From NCBI GenBank assembly GCA_905181595.1, contig CAJIYI010000001.1, positions 1,021,938 to 1,085,937 on the forward strand: 64,000 nt of DNA, read 5' to 3'. A program made the position numbers and the translations under genes. Source of the DNA: an uncultured SAR86 cluster bacterium. GTDB taxonomy: Bacteria > Pseudomonadota > Gammaproteobacteria > Magnimaribacterales > D2472. Shown in pieces: positions 42,715 to 50,509 of the stretch; position 1 is the stretch's first letter; every line of letters begins with the position of its first letter. The notes beneath the pieces are model-generated. The model ran no database searches. It was not told where the DNA came from and was given only the letters and a program-made list of their open reading frames with translations.

Positions 42715-43094
42715 TAAAGCCTTCTGTTTGATAGAAAAATTAGCATTAAAATTCCTAAAAAAATAAATGGTCCAAACCATAATAAATAATTGGCACCTTC
42801 GAATGCTGGCTTATAGTCAGAAGAGGCTCCAAACCTATCGGTGACATAAGCTTTAATTTCTTTATCTGTAGATCCAGCAAGAATTAATTCATATACCTTT
42901 TGCTTTAAATCTCTAGATACTGGCACATCAGAGCTGGCAATGCTTCCACTGGTGCATTTAGGACATCTTATTTCAGATATCAAAGAATAAAACCTTTTCT
43001 CTTCAACAGAGTTATCAAATTCATAGATCGCATCGGCTGTAAGACAGTTAGCGAAAAAAATACAGCCAAAAAGTGCTATGGCAAGTAATTTCAT
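42714..43094 (-). CDS. ccmH: Cytochrome c maturation protein CcmH
   Basis: 126 residues. Signal peptide, then EIRCPKCTSGSIASSD with the redox CxxC pair, a three-helix region, and one C-terminal helix (YLLWFGPFIFLGILMLIFL). The usual LRCxxCQ reads IRCPKCTSG, a slight variant. Reduces or holds apocytochrome c cysteines in the periplasm. Start overlaps the ccmG stop as ATGA. Confidence 0.9.
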   Translation of the reverse strand: MKLLAIALFGCIFFANCLTADAIYEFDNSVEEKRFYSLISEIRCPKCTSGSIASSDVPVSRDLKQKVYELILAGSTDKEIKAYVTDRFGASSDYKPAFEGANYLLWFGPFIFLGILMLIFLSNRRL

Positions 43095-43615
43095 TGATTA
43101 CCCATGGTGGCTGCGTTAATTAAAGGAACAAGAGTGGATTGCCATTTTTCTTGATTAAGCTCCCCTTGAATATGGCCAATAATTTGCTGATTAAATATTA
43201 AAAAAGTTTCCGGAGCTCCGGTGACTCCTAGATCAAATGCAAGATCGCCTCTTGGATCATAAATTGAAAATATATATGGGTCTCCTCTCTTCTCAAGCCA
43301 CTGCTCAGCTTTCACCTGAGAATCTTTATAGTTTAAGCCTATGAGTGTAATTTCATTTTTCGATAGCTGCGTTAAAAAGGGATGTTCGACCAGACAAGTA
43401 ATGCACCAACTAGCCCAAACATTCAGCAAACTAATTCCATTAAATGCAGCCAAATCAATCTCACGATCTTCTAGGTCCTGAAGATCAAATTGAGGAAATT
43501 CTTTTGGCTCGAAATACACCAAAGCATCATCCTGATCAGTAACTAAAATCGTACCGTAAGTGATCAAAACTATTAATGGCAACAAAATAATTAAGGATCT
43601 ATAGATTGCACTCAT
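43091..43615 (-). CDS. ccmG: Thiol:disulfide oxidoreductase CcmG (DsbE)
   Basis: 174 residues with an N-terminal membrane anchor and a thioredoxin domain. Active site NVWASWCITCLVEH and cis-proline region GVTGAPETFLIF are both present. Reduces apocytochrome c or CcmH in the periplasm before heme attachment. Overlaps both neighbours by four bases, so translation is coupled along the operon. Confidence 0.94.
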   Translation of the reverse strand: MSAIYRSLIILLPLIVLITYGTILVTDQDDALVYFEPKEFPQFDLQDLEDREIDLAAFNGISLLNVWASWCITCLVEHPFLTQLSKNEITLIGLNYKDSQVKAEQWLEKRGDPYIFSIYDPRGDLAFDLGVTGAPETFLIFNQQIIGHIQGELNQEKWQSTLVPLINAATMGNQ

Positions 43616-45510
43616 AAAATTTTCTTTTTAAATATTGTCATTAGAATTCCAATTACCATTAAAGCAGAAGAGAACCAAATCCACTTTATAAAATAATTAA
43701 TCTGCAAGCTAAAGGTCCAGCTACCATCATCTAACTGATCACCTATTGTGAGGTAAGTGTCTTTTAAAACTGTAGCGTGGATAGCTGTCTCTGATGTAAT
43801 CTGTCCTCTTGCAAAGTACTTTCTTTTTTCAGGATTGAGAAAAATAGGCTGTCCATCATGAACAATGAATATTTCTGCCGAAACAACATCATGATTTGAG
43901 GCTTTTATATTTTGTAGATCTAAAAATTTAAATTCTGAGATTGAATTATTAATAAACTGTTGCTCGCCAAGAAACAAATTTATATTTTTTTGATAACTTA
44001 AGATGCTATTCATTGACACAGCAAAGAATAGAAGACCCAGGCCTAAATGAGCAACAAAACTACCTTTATTAATATATGTCTTATTTTTTAAGGATATGAC
44101 GCCTTTCAAAAGATAGCTAATTATTATCAGTAAGCCGGAGTAAATGCCTATGTAGGCAAGTAATGAGAAAATTTGCACAAAATACCAAATGAAATACAAA
44201 ATTAGGCTTGATATAACAAAAGTAGGTGTTACTGCGATCAATAGTGTTCGGGCTTGCATACCCCTCTGCCACAATGCTTCCAATGAAATCATAATAAAAA
44301 TAGATGTCAGAAGAATTAATGGCGCAAAAATAGTATTGTAATAAGGAGGACCTATGCTCACCTTATCTCCATTGATAAATTCAAGAATTAAAGGGTATGT
44401 AACACCTAAAAAGATTGAAAAAATAGCAGTTAACATCAAGATATTATTCATAGATAAAAATGACTCTTTAGAGCCAGTCACTATTAATTTTGATGACTGC
44501 ATATTTGGAAGCCTGTATGCAAATATTCCAAGGGAGATAAGAGTTATAAAACCAGAAAACCCTAATAGATATAAACCTCGCTGTGGATCATTTGCAAATG
44601 AGTGGACGCTATCAATAATTCCTGAGCGCACTATAAATGCACCGAATAAACTTAAAGCAAATATTAAAATACCTAAAAACAAAGTCCATGTTTTTAAAAT
44701 ATTAGATTTTGAGGAAGCAAAGAGTGAATGCATAAAAGCTGTTGCTGCAAGCCATGGCATCAGGGCAACATTCTCAACTGGATCCCAGAACCAATATCCT
44801 CCCCAGCCAAGCTCATAATAAGCCCACCAACTTCCGAGGGTAATCCCTACAGTTAAAAAAATCCAAGCAATCAAAGACCAATTTTTAATATCTTTCTCCC
44901 ATGGGTAATGAATATCGCCATGAAAAAGATAGGCTGTAATAAAACTGAAAGATATGACAAACCCTACATAGCCCAAGTACAGCAAAGGCGGATGAATTGC
45001 CAGCGCAGGATCTTGAAGTACTGGATTTATATCTGCACCCTCCAAAACACCAAAAGGTAAAATTCTTTCAAAAGGATTGGATGTTATTAAAAGAAATAGT
45101 AAAAAACCTAGAATAATAATAGTGAGCATCAACATAGTTCCTTTCTTTAACTGGTGCTGAAAGGAAAGAGACTTTATAAACAATGTGCTCCAAAGAGTTA
45201 AAAAAACTATCCATAGGAACATTGACCCCTCATGAGCGCTCCATATTGAAGTGATCTTATAGAATATGGGCAGTTGTGAATTTGAATGATTTGCAATATA
45301 GCTAATGGAAAAATCATCAGTAATTGCAAGATAAATATAAAGTCCAAAAGAAATAAAAATTAATAAGCATGACTGATGAAATAATTTATAAGACAGAATA
45401 TCTTGATTCGCATGTCTGCCTGCTGAGTAAAAAAAGGCATTAAAGATTAAGACCAAAATAAGGCCCAAGGCAGATGCTAATGCTAGAAAATGAGCTATTT
45501 CTCCTATCAT
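43612..45510 (-). CDS. ccmF: Heme lyase subunit CcmF
   Basis: 632 residues, about fifteen membrane helices. The heme-handling WWD motif is GWGGYWFWDPVENVALMPWL, with conserved histidines in EGSMFLWI-flanked loops and HPPLLYLGYVGF. Joins heme from holo-CcmE to apocytochrome c together with CcmH/I. Slightly shorter than E. coli CcmF (647). Start overlaps the ccmE stop by four bases. Confidence 0.96.
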   Translation of the reverse strand: MIGEIAHFLALASALGLILVLIFNAFFYSAGRHANQDILSYKLFHQSCLLIFISFGLYIYLAITDDFSISYIANHSNSQLPIFYKITSIWSAHEGSMFLWIVFLTLWSTLFIKSLSFQHQLKKGTMLMLTIIILGFLLFLLITSNPFERILPFGVLEGADINPVLQDPALAIHPPLLYLGYVGFVISFSFITAYLFHGDIHYPWEKDIKNWSLIAWIFLTVGITLGSWWAYYELGWGGYWFWDPVENVALMPWLAATAFMHSLFASSKSNILKTWTLFLGILIFALSLFGAFIVRSGIIDSVHSFANDPQRGLYLLGFSGFITLISLGIFAYRLPNMQSSKLIVTGSKESFLSMNNILMLTAIFSIFLGVTYPLILEFINGDKVSIGPPYYNTIFAPLILLTSIFIMISLEALWQRGMQARTLLIAVTPTFVISSLILYFIWYFVQIFSLLAYIGIYSGLLIIISYLLKGVISLKNKTYINKGSFVAHLGLGLLFFAVSMNSILSYQKNINLFLGEQQFINNSISEFKFLDLQNIKASNHDVVSAEIFIVHDGQPIFLNPEKRKYFARGQITSETAIHATVLKDTYLTIGDQLDDGSWTFSLQINYFIKWIWFSSALMVIGILMTIFKKKIL

Positions 45511-45917
45511 TTGGGCTCCTGTCTTGCTAGCTCTGGAGGCATGTAGTTCTCGTCATGCTTAGCAAATATCTGCTCTGCAACAAACAACCCATCTGAGTAA
45601 TATCCCAAAGCAACAACCCCAGAGTTTTCTTTAAATAGATCTGGAGCAACCCCCTCAAAAGAAACAGGTACCTTGGCTTCAAAATCTGTTACTACAAAAA
45701 AAATTGTAGTTCCTTCACGCTGGATTGAACCTATCTCAACCATTCCTCCAAGTTTGATGCGATATCCTGGTTTGATTTCTGCTGCCAGCATTTCAGAAGG
45801 CGAGTAAAAAAGATCGAGCTTCGAATTCAGTGAAAATAAAACTAGTGAGGTCCCTAGAGCAGACAGAAGAATAATAATAAAAAATTTCTGAAGTCTTTTT
45901 TTTCTATTCCGAAGCAT
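45507..45917 (-). CDS. ccmE: Heme chaperone CcmE
   Basis: 136 residues. One N-terminal helix and an OB-fold domain. The covalent heme-binding histidine is in IFAKHDENYMPPEL near the C-terminus. Carries heme from the CcmABCD complex to CcmF. Its ATG lies within the last codons of ccmD. Confidence 0.95.
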   Translation of the reverse strand: MLRNRKKRLQKFFIIILLSALGTSLVLFSLNSKLDLFYSPSEMLAAEIKPGYRIKLGGMVEIGSIQREGTTIFFVVTDFEAKVPVSFEGVAPDLFKENSGVVALGYYSDGLFVAEQIFAKHDENYMPPELARQEPK

Positions 45918-46074
45918 TTTCTAATTTTCTCTTAAAGACATTTAACTTACGACGAACAATCAAAAAACTTCCTGCAATTAATGCAAAGGTAACCAAATAA
46001 ACAGTCCATACATATATTCCATGGCCGTCCATTGTTAAGAAATCATGAAAATCTGTAAAAGAAAAATTAAACAT
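45904..46074 (-). CDS. ccmD: CcmD small membrane protein (not on ORF track)
   Basis: Read by hand between ccmC and ccmE: 56 residues, beginning MFNFSFTDFHDFLTMDGHGI and continuing YVWTVYLVTFALIAGSFLIV with a basic tail. The MGGHG-xYVW element and single helix are typical of CcmD, which stabilises CcmC-CcmE. The start overlaps the end of ccmC, and the end overlaps the start of ccmE. Confidence 0.9.
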   Translation of the reverse strand: MFNFSFTDFHDFLTMDGHGIYVWTVYLVTFALIAGSFLIVRRKLNVFKRKLENASE

Positions 46075-46798
46075 GTGACTGCACCCACTTTTTATTCTTC
46101 TCTCTAGTCAAAATATAAAGCTTACTCACGAGAATACCCAGAGCGATCATAGTTAATGCCATGCCAAAGATTGAAATAGTTAAAGGGTAAAGCATGGATG
46201 GATCAATAGAAGCTCCATCTGAAATAGAGATAGATGCAGGTTGATGAAGCGTAGACCACCAATCTACTGATTTTTTGATGATGGGAATATTAACAACCCC
46301 GACCACCACTAAAATAGACATTAAGCGATCTGCTTTTTCAGCATTGGAGAATGAGCTGTGTAGAGTGATAATTCCTAAATACATAATAAACAAAATCAAA
46401 GTAGATGTTATTCTTGCATCCCATTGCCACCAGGTTCCCCAGGTAGGTATTCCCCATATAGAGCCAGAAAATAGAGCTATAAAAGTAATCAGCACTCCAA
46501 CTGGAGCAGCTGATTTAATAAGATAAGCCGCTAACTTTACTCTCCACACAAGATGCATCAATGCGCAAATAGACATAAAAAAATAAATCAATTGGGCCAT
46601 TATTGAGGCCGGGACATGGAGAAAAATGATTCGATATGAGTTACCTTGAATGGCATCCTCTGGAGCAAATGCTAAACCCCATATCCATCCCATTGCAAGG
46701 CATGAAAAGCCTAAAAACATGACATAAGGAAAAAAGAGCGCAGTAACCTCGACAAAACTTTTTGGCGAAGAGAATCTATGGATGAATGATGTAAGCAC
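46067..46798 (-). CDS. ccmC: Heme exporter/handling protein CcmC
   Basis: 243 residues, six membrane helices. The WWD signature is WGTWWQWDARITSTLILF, with conserved histidines in FLHVPASIMA and TLHQPASIS. Presents heme to CcmE in the periplasm. Lies 25 bases after ccmB and overlaps ccmD by eight bases. Confidence 0.95.
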   Translation of the reverse strand: MLTSFIHRFSSPKSFVEVTALFFPYVMFLGFSCLAMGWIWGLAFAPEDAIQGNSYRIIFLHVPASIMAQLIYFFMSICALMHLVWRVKLAAYLIKSAAPVGVLITFIALFSGSIWGIPTWGTWWQWDARITSTLILFIMYLGIITLHSSFSNAEKADRLMSILVVVGVVNIPIIKKSVDWWSTLHQPASISISDGASIDPSMLYPLTISIFGMALTMIALGILVSKLYILTREKNKKWVQSHV

Positions 46799-46823
46799 AG
46801 AGAATATTATAAACTGAAGTCAC

Positions 46824-47483
46824 TCATTCGAGATGAGTTTTTAGGGTAGCAGAGATAATAATAGGCATTAATGCTGTAACTATTAAAGCTACTCCTGCCA
46901 TCAATACTGAGACCTCAAAAAAGCCTTGTCCATATTGCACTGTTCTGACTCCTCGACCCAAAAGAACAATGGCCGGAAGCGCTAAAGGTAAGCTTGCTAC
47001 CACTCCAAGCATTGAACCCTTGTTAATTGATAAAGCGCTTCCAAAAGCAAATACATTAAATAAAATTAATGTTGAGATAGACAGGATAACGAAAATTTTT
47101 GGAGCCTCTGCAAGAGAAACTCCATTAGCAAATGAAAATATAGAGCCAATAAGCGCCATAGGAATTCCAATAAACAAAACATGAACAAGTATTTTGGCGA
47201 GTGTAATTTTATAAAAATCTTTTTCTTCTAGGTGAATCTGCTCAAGCGAACCATCTTCGTAATCTTCAGAAAAAATTGACTCTGTTGCTAAAAAAGAAAT
47301 CATTAAAAGAGAAACTACAATAACTGAAAAATAGAATTTATTTAAATCGTATTGAGAAATATCAATGCTCAAAGGAAATGCAATTAAAACCAAAATCATG
47401 ATCAGCAATGGTCCCAACCAAGCTCTTAACTTATGTCTTAGTTTAAAAGCTTCTAAAGAAAAAAAATTAATCATCTGTTTCAC
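46824..47483 (-). CDS. ccmB: ABC transporter permease CcmB
   Basis: 219 residues with about six membrane helices. EDYEDGSLEQIHL and PLALPAIVLLGRG match CcmB. Forms the CcmAB part of the complex that releases holo-CcmE. Overlaps ccmA by 17 bases. Confidence 0.92.
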   Translation of the reverse strand: MKQMINFFSLEAFKLRHKLRAWLGPLLIMILVLIAFPLSIDISQYDLNKFYFSVIVVSLLMISFLATESIFSEDYEDGSLEQIHLEEKDFYKITLAKILVHVLFIGIPMALIGSIFSFANGVSLAEAPKIFVILSISTLILFNVFAFGSALSINKGSMLGVVASLPLALPAIVLLGRGVRTVQYGQGFFEVSVLMAGVALIVTALMPIIISATLKTHLE

Positions 47484-48054
47484 CCGAAAGAACTAACTCA
47501 CTGCATAAGATATTGGGCTCAATGTGAGAGGTAAGAATAAGGCTAGTGTCTGAGGCTAATTTTTTTTGCAAGAATTCATTTAATAAATCTCTCGATGCAT
47601 TATCTAAGCCAACAAATGGCTCATCTAAAACAATTAAATCAGATTGACTCGCAAAAATTCTAATTAAAGCTAATTTTTTTTGCTGCCCAAAAGATAGATT
47701 AGCGGTTAATTCATCCTGCACCTTATTTAATCCAAGGGTATTCATCCATTTCATAGCATTCTGCAAAGCAGATGATCTAAACATTAATTCTAAATTCTGC
47801 ATTGGGGTTAAATAATGCTTGATCGCATTTTTATGACCAAGGTATGAAACTTGAAGATTAGGTTTGCAATACTCAACTCCTCCTTTGCTAGGTGAAGTAA
47901 GCCCTAAGATTATTCTTAACAAGGTGCTCTTCCCCGATCCATTGCCACCTTTAATATGGAGACCAGAGCCAGAATTTAATGAGAATGTAAGATTATGAAA
48001 TAACCTTTTTTCATTAATGGAATATCCTAAATTATCCGCAGTAACTAATTGCAT
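47467..48054 (-). CDS. ccmA: ABC transporter ATP-binding protein CcmA
   Basis: 195 residues. Walker A GGNGSGKSTLL (about 36-46), signature LSFGQQKKLAL, Walker B LIVLDEPFVGLD, and a switch histidine in LTSHIE. First gene of the ccm block (A-B-C-D-E-F-G-H-I), four bases after the hypothetical gene upstream. Confidence 0.93.
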   Translation of the reverse strand: MQLVTADNLGYSINEKRLFHNLTFSLNSGSGLHIKGGNGSGKSTLLRIILGLTSPSKGGVEYCKPNLQVSYLGHKNAIKHYLTPMQNLELMFRSSALQNAMKWMNTLGLNKVQDELTANLSFGQQKKLALIRIFASQSDLIVLDEPFVGLDNASRDLLNEFLQKKLASDTSLILTSHIEPNILCSELVLSGETDD

Positions 48055-48058
48055 AAAA

Positions 48059-48574
48059 TTAATTTAATATAGATTTTCCTCTTATTGTAAGTGATGGAAG
48101 TGGGTTTTGTGGGTCGAGCCTAAGATAAAAACGTTTTGCGAGCTCTGCAAATGGATTAACACTAATATCTCCAATGCCACCCACTGAGAAATATAAAGAT
48201 TTAGAGAAGAAAATTCCCTGCTCTATTTGCGGCACTTTATTTAAAAGAGTATTAATCTTTCCAACACTCTGGAGAGCGCCTTTAAATTTGTTTCCAAAAT
48301 GATACCAACCCCAAAACTGATAATCGGATCGGGCAAAATGAAGCAATTGAGACCTAGCAATTTTTCTAGGAAAAGCTCCTACCGGAATCAGGGAGATGAC
48401 TTTAGAGTCTAATGCTGCAATTTTTGAATCTAAAATTGAAGGTAATTCTGATAAAGAAGGAAAGGGACAGAGTATGCATTCTGTCCCATCTTCAATTTGA
48501 TAAGATTTAATCTTTGAGAGCCTGTCCTGAGACCCGACTACAATATAGCTAACATCTGGGATTGGTTCGATCAT
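48059..48574 (-). CDS. Conserved hypothetical protein, distantly glycosyltransferase-2-like
   Basis: 171 residues, no signal peptide. The order of RSDYQFWGWYHFG and IEQGIFFSKSLYFSVGGIGD recalls the C-terminal half of small family-2 glycosyltransferases (GDQG-F-R and GG-D elements), but the catalytic DxD is not seen. Probably a degenerate relative. It lies 10 bases after metY and 4 before ccmA, so it is cotranscribed with the ccm genes. Confidence 0.45.
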   Translation of the reverse strand: MIEPIPDVSYIVVGSQDRLSKIKSYQIEDGTECILCPFPSLSELPSILDSKIAALDSKVISLIPVGAFPRKIARSQLLHFARSDYQFWGWYHFGNKFKGALQSVGKINTLLNKVPQIEQGIFFSKSLYFSVGGIGDISVNPFAELAKRFYLRLDPQNPLPSLTIRGKSILN

Positions 48575-48584
48575 CCCCTGAGGA

Positions 48585-49878
48585 CTAACTTGCCTTAGCT
48601 AATGCTTGCTCTATGTCTGCAATGATGTCATCAATATGTTCAATCCCAATAGAAAGTCTTACATATCCTGGGCCTACGCCAGCTGCCAAGAGCTCTGACT
48701 CATTGAGTTGAGAATGGGTTGTGCTAGCAGGATGGATGGCTAAACTCCTTGCATCACCAATATTAGCAACGTGATATAACAACTCTAAAGAATTGATGAA
48801 TTTTTTTCCAGCCTCAATGCCGCCTTTAATTTCAAAACCTTGAAGACCTCCATTGCCACCGGATAGATATTTTTCAGCTCTCTCTTTTGGCTGGCCTGTT
48901 GCAATGCCTGGATAAGAAACTCGTTCGACCATTGGGTGGTTTTGGAGAAATTCTGCAACTTTTTGGCCGTTAGATGAATGCTCTCTGATTCTTAGATTAA
49001 GAGTCTCAAGGCCTTGAATAAACATAAAAGCATTAAAAGGACTCATGCAACTGCCTAGATCTCTTAAAAGAGTGGTTCTTGCCTTTAATATATATGCAAT
49101 TGGTCCCATTGCCTTAACAGCATCAACCCAGACCAAGCCGTTATAAGATGGATCTGGGGTATTCAATGCAGGCTGTCTCTCAGGATGAGCCTCCCAATCA
49201 AAATTACCACCATCAATAATAATTCCACCAATTGAGGTTCCATGACCTCCAATATATTTAGTAGTTGAATGGACGGTTATTGCAGCACCGTGATCAAATG
49301 GCTTGCATATTATAGGAGCCGCAGTGTTGTCTAAAATTAATGGTATGCCTAAAGGCCTCCCAATTTCTGCCACTTCTGAAATTGGAAAAACTTCAAAACT
49401 AGGATTCGGTAAAACCTCTCCGTAATAAGCGCGAGTCTTTTCATCTGTAGCATTAGCAAAGTTCTGAGGGTCCGATGGATCAACAAATCTTACTTCAATG
49501 CCCATATCAGAAAAAACATTTTTAAATAGATTATAAGTTCCGCCATAAAGATGAGAAGAGGCAACAATATTATCTCCATGTTCTTGCAAGATTTTGCACA
49601 GCAATAGTAGAAGCAGACTGACCAGAAGCTACTGATAAGGCTGCAACTCCTCCCTCTAGAGCAGCGATTCTTTCTTCAAAGACTGCATTAGTAGGATTCA
49701 TGATTCTTGTATAGATATTACCGAGTTCTCCTAGCGCAAAAAGGTTTGCTGCATGATCAGCATCATCAAACTGATAGCTTGAGGTCATGTGAATAGGTAC
49801 TGTTACAGAGTTAGTAGTTTCATCTTTTCTCCAACCAGTATGCAAAGCAATGGTTGCAGGATTTTTATAGTCAGTCAT
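48585..49878 (-). CDS. metY: O-acetylhomoserine sulfhydrylase (MetY), frameshifted
   Basis: Track ORFs 49878-49570 and 49604-48585 are one PLP enzyme of about 430 residues. Reading GCAAGAA at about 49588 as GCAGAA gives [21 protein letters not shown] and then the PLP lysine region [20 protein letters not shown] and the C-terminal PASTTHSQL are typical of MetY rather than MetB. Makes homocysteine from O-acetylhomoserine and sulfide. Upstream lies an unusual hairpin-rich leader. Confidence 0.88.
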
Positions 49879-49926
49879 ATTATTTCCTTAAATGTTTTTA
49901 AAGTATGCATAGTTTAAAACATATCT

Positions 49927-49951
49927 ACCTTTTTTCCCAAAGGTAAAGGGG
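49927..49951 (-). promoter_or_regulatory. Candidate structured leader (pseudoknot-like) upstream of metY
   Basis: On the minus strand, CCCC is followed by a hairpin ACCTTT-GGGAAA-AAAGGT whose loop GGG could pair back to CCCC, giving an H-type pseudoknot about 50 bases before the metY ATG. Methionine genes often carry SAM-sensing leaders of this size, but I could not match this one to a known riboswitch consensus. Confidence 0.3.
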
Positions 49952-49977
49952 TTAAAAGCCTAATTTCGCTCAAGCAT

Positions 49978-50010
49978 AACTATTTTTGTAGCTAAGCTAC
50001 TAAAATAGTT
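49978..50010. repeat. Long inverted repeat between metY and the cupin gene
   Basis: AACTATTTT-T-GTAGC-TAA-GCTAC-T-AAAATAGTT: nine outer pairs, one T-T mismatch, five inner pairs and a 3-base loop. No T-run suits it as a terminator for either divergent gene. It may be an operator or a leader element for either promoter. Confidence 0.6.
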
Positions 50011-50019
50011 AGCTTTAAG

Positions 50020-50035
50020 TACTATTTTTATAGTA
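50020..50035. repeat. Short inverted repeat TACTAT-TTTT-ATAGTA
   Basis: A six-pair palindrome with a T4 loop, ten bases after the larger inverted repeat and sharing the ACTATTTTT core with it. The pair could be two related protein-binding sites in the 230-base metY/cupin divergent gap. Confidence 0.4.
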
Positions 50036-50108
50036 TTTGTTAAATTTATTGACTTTTTTAATGAAATAAATTTCAATCCACTACAAGTTAATTATTTTAT
50101 AAAATATC

Positions 50109-50507
50109 ATGGCTAAAAAATATGTAAATTTCAGAGTTGGTGGAAGCCCACAAAAGGTAAACGAAGACTACTCAGTCTGGACAAACGATCTTCTTGGCAA
50201 AGTCATTGCAAGTAAGACTGTTATTCAGCCAGGCAGATCAACCGTTGGTCATAAGTTAGTTGAATCCGATGTTGTTTATATTATTGTAAATGGTCGTGGA
50301 ACCATGGAAGTAATTGAATACATGAACTCAATGGAAGGCCACGGCAAAGATCCTAGCCAAGGAATCGAACATCAAGACTCATACGTATTAAGTCAGGGAG
50401 ATGTCATTCTTGTGCAATCGGGTGATTTTGTGAAAGTAGCCAATGATTCTGATCATGATCAGTTAACTTACATGAGAGTATTTGATAGAGAAGGCTGGAG
50501 ACAATAA
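50109..50507 (+). CDS. Cupin-domain protein
   Basis: 132 residues forming one small beta barrel. GHKLVESDVVYIIVNGRGTM and DVILVQSGDFVKVAND follow the two cupin motifs, with few of the usual histidines (one in GHKL), so metal binding is uncertain. Cytoplasmic. Function unknown. It is divergent from metY and convergent with thrS, from which it is separated by two bases. Confidence 0.7.
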   Translation: MAKKYVNFRVGGSPQKVNEDYSVWTNDLLGKVIASKTVIQPGRSTVGHKLVESDVVYIIVNGRGTMEVIEYMNSMEGHGKDPSQGIEHQDSYVLSQGDVILVQSGDFVKVANDSDHDQLTYMRVFDREGWRQ

Positions 50508-50509
50508 TT

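Noticed and set aside
44354-44818. 154-residue plus-strand ORF
   Set aside because: Antisense of ccmF, which has all its family motifs in the opposite strand.
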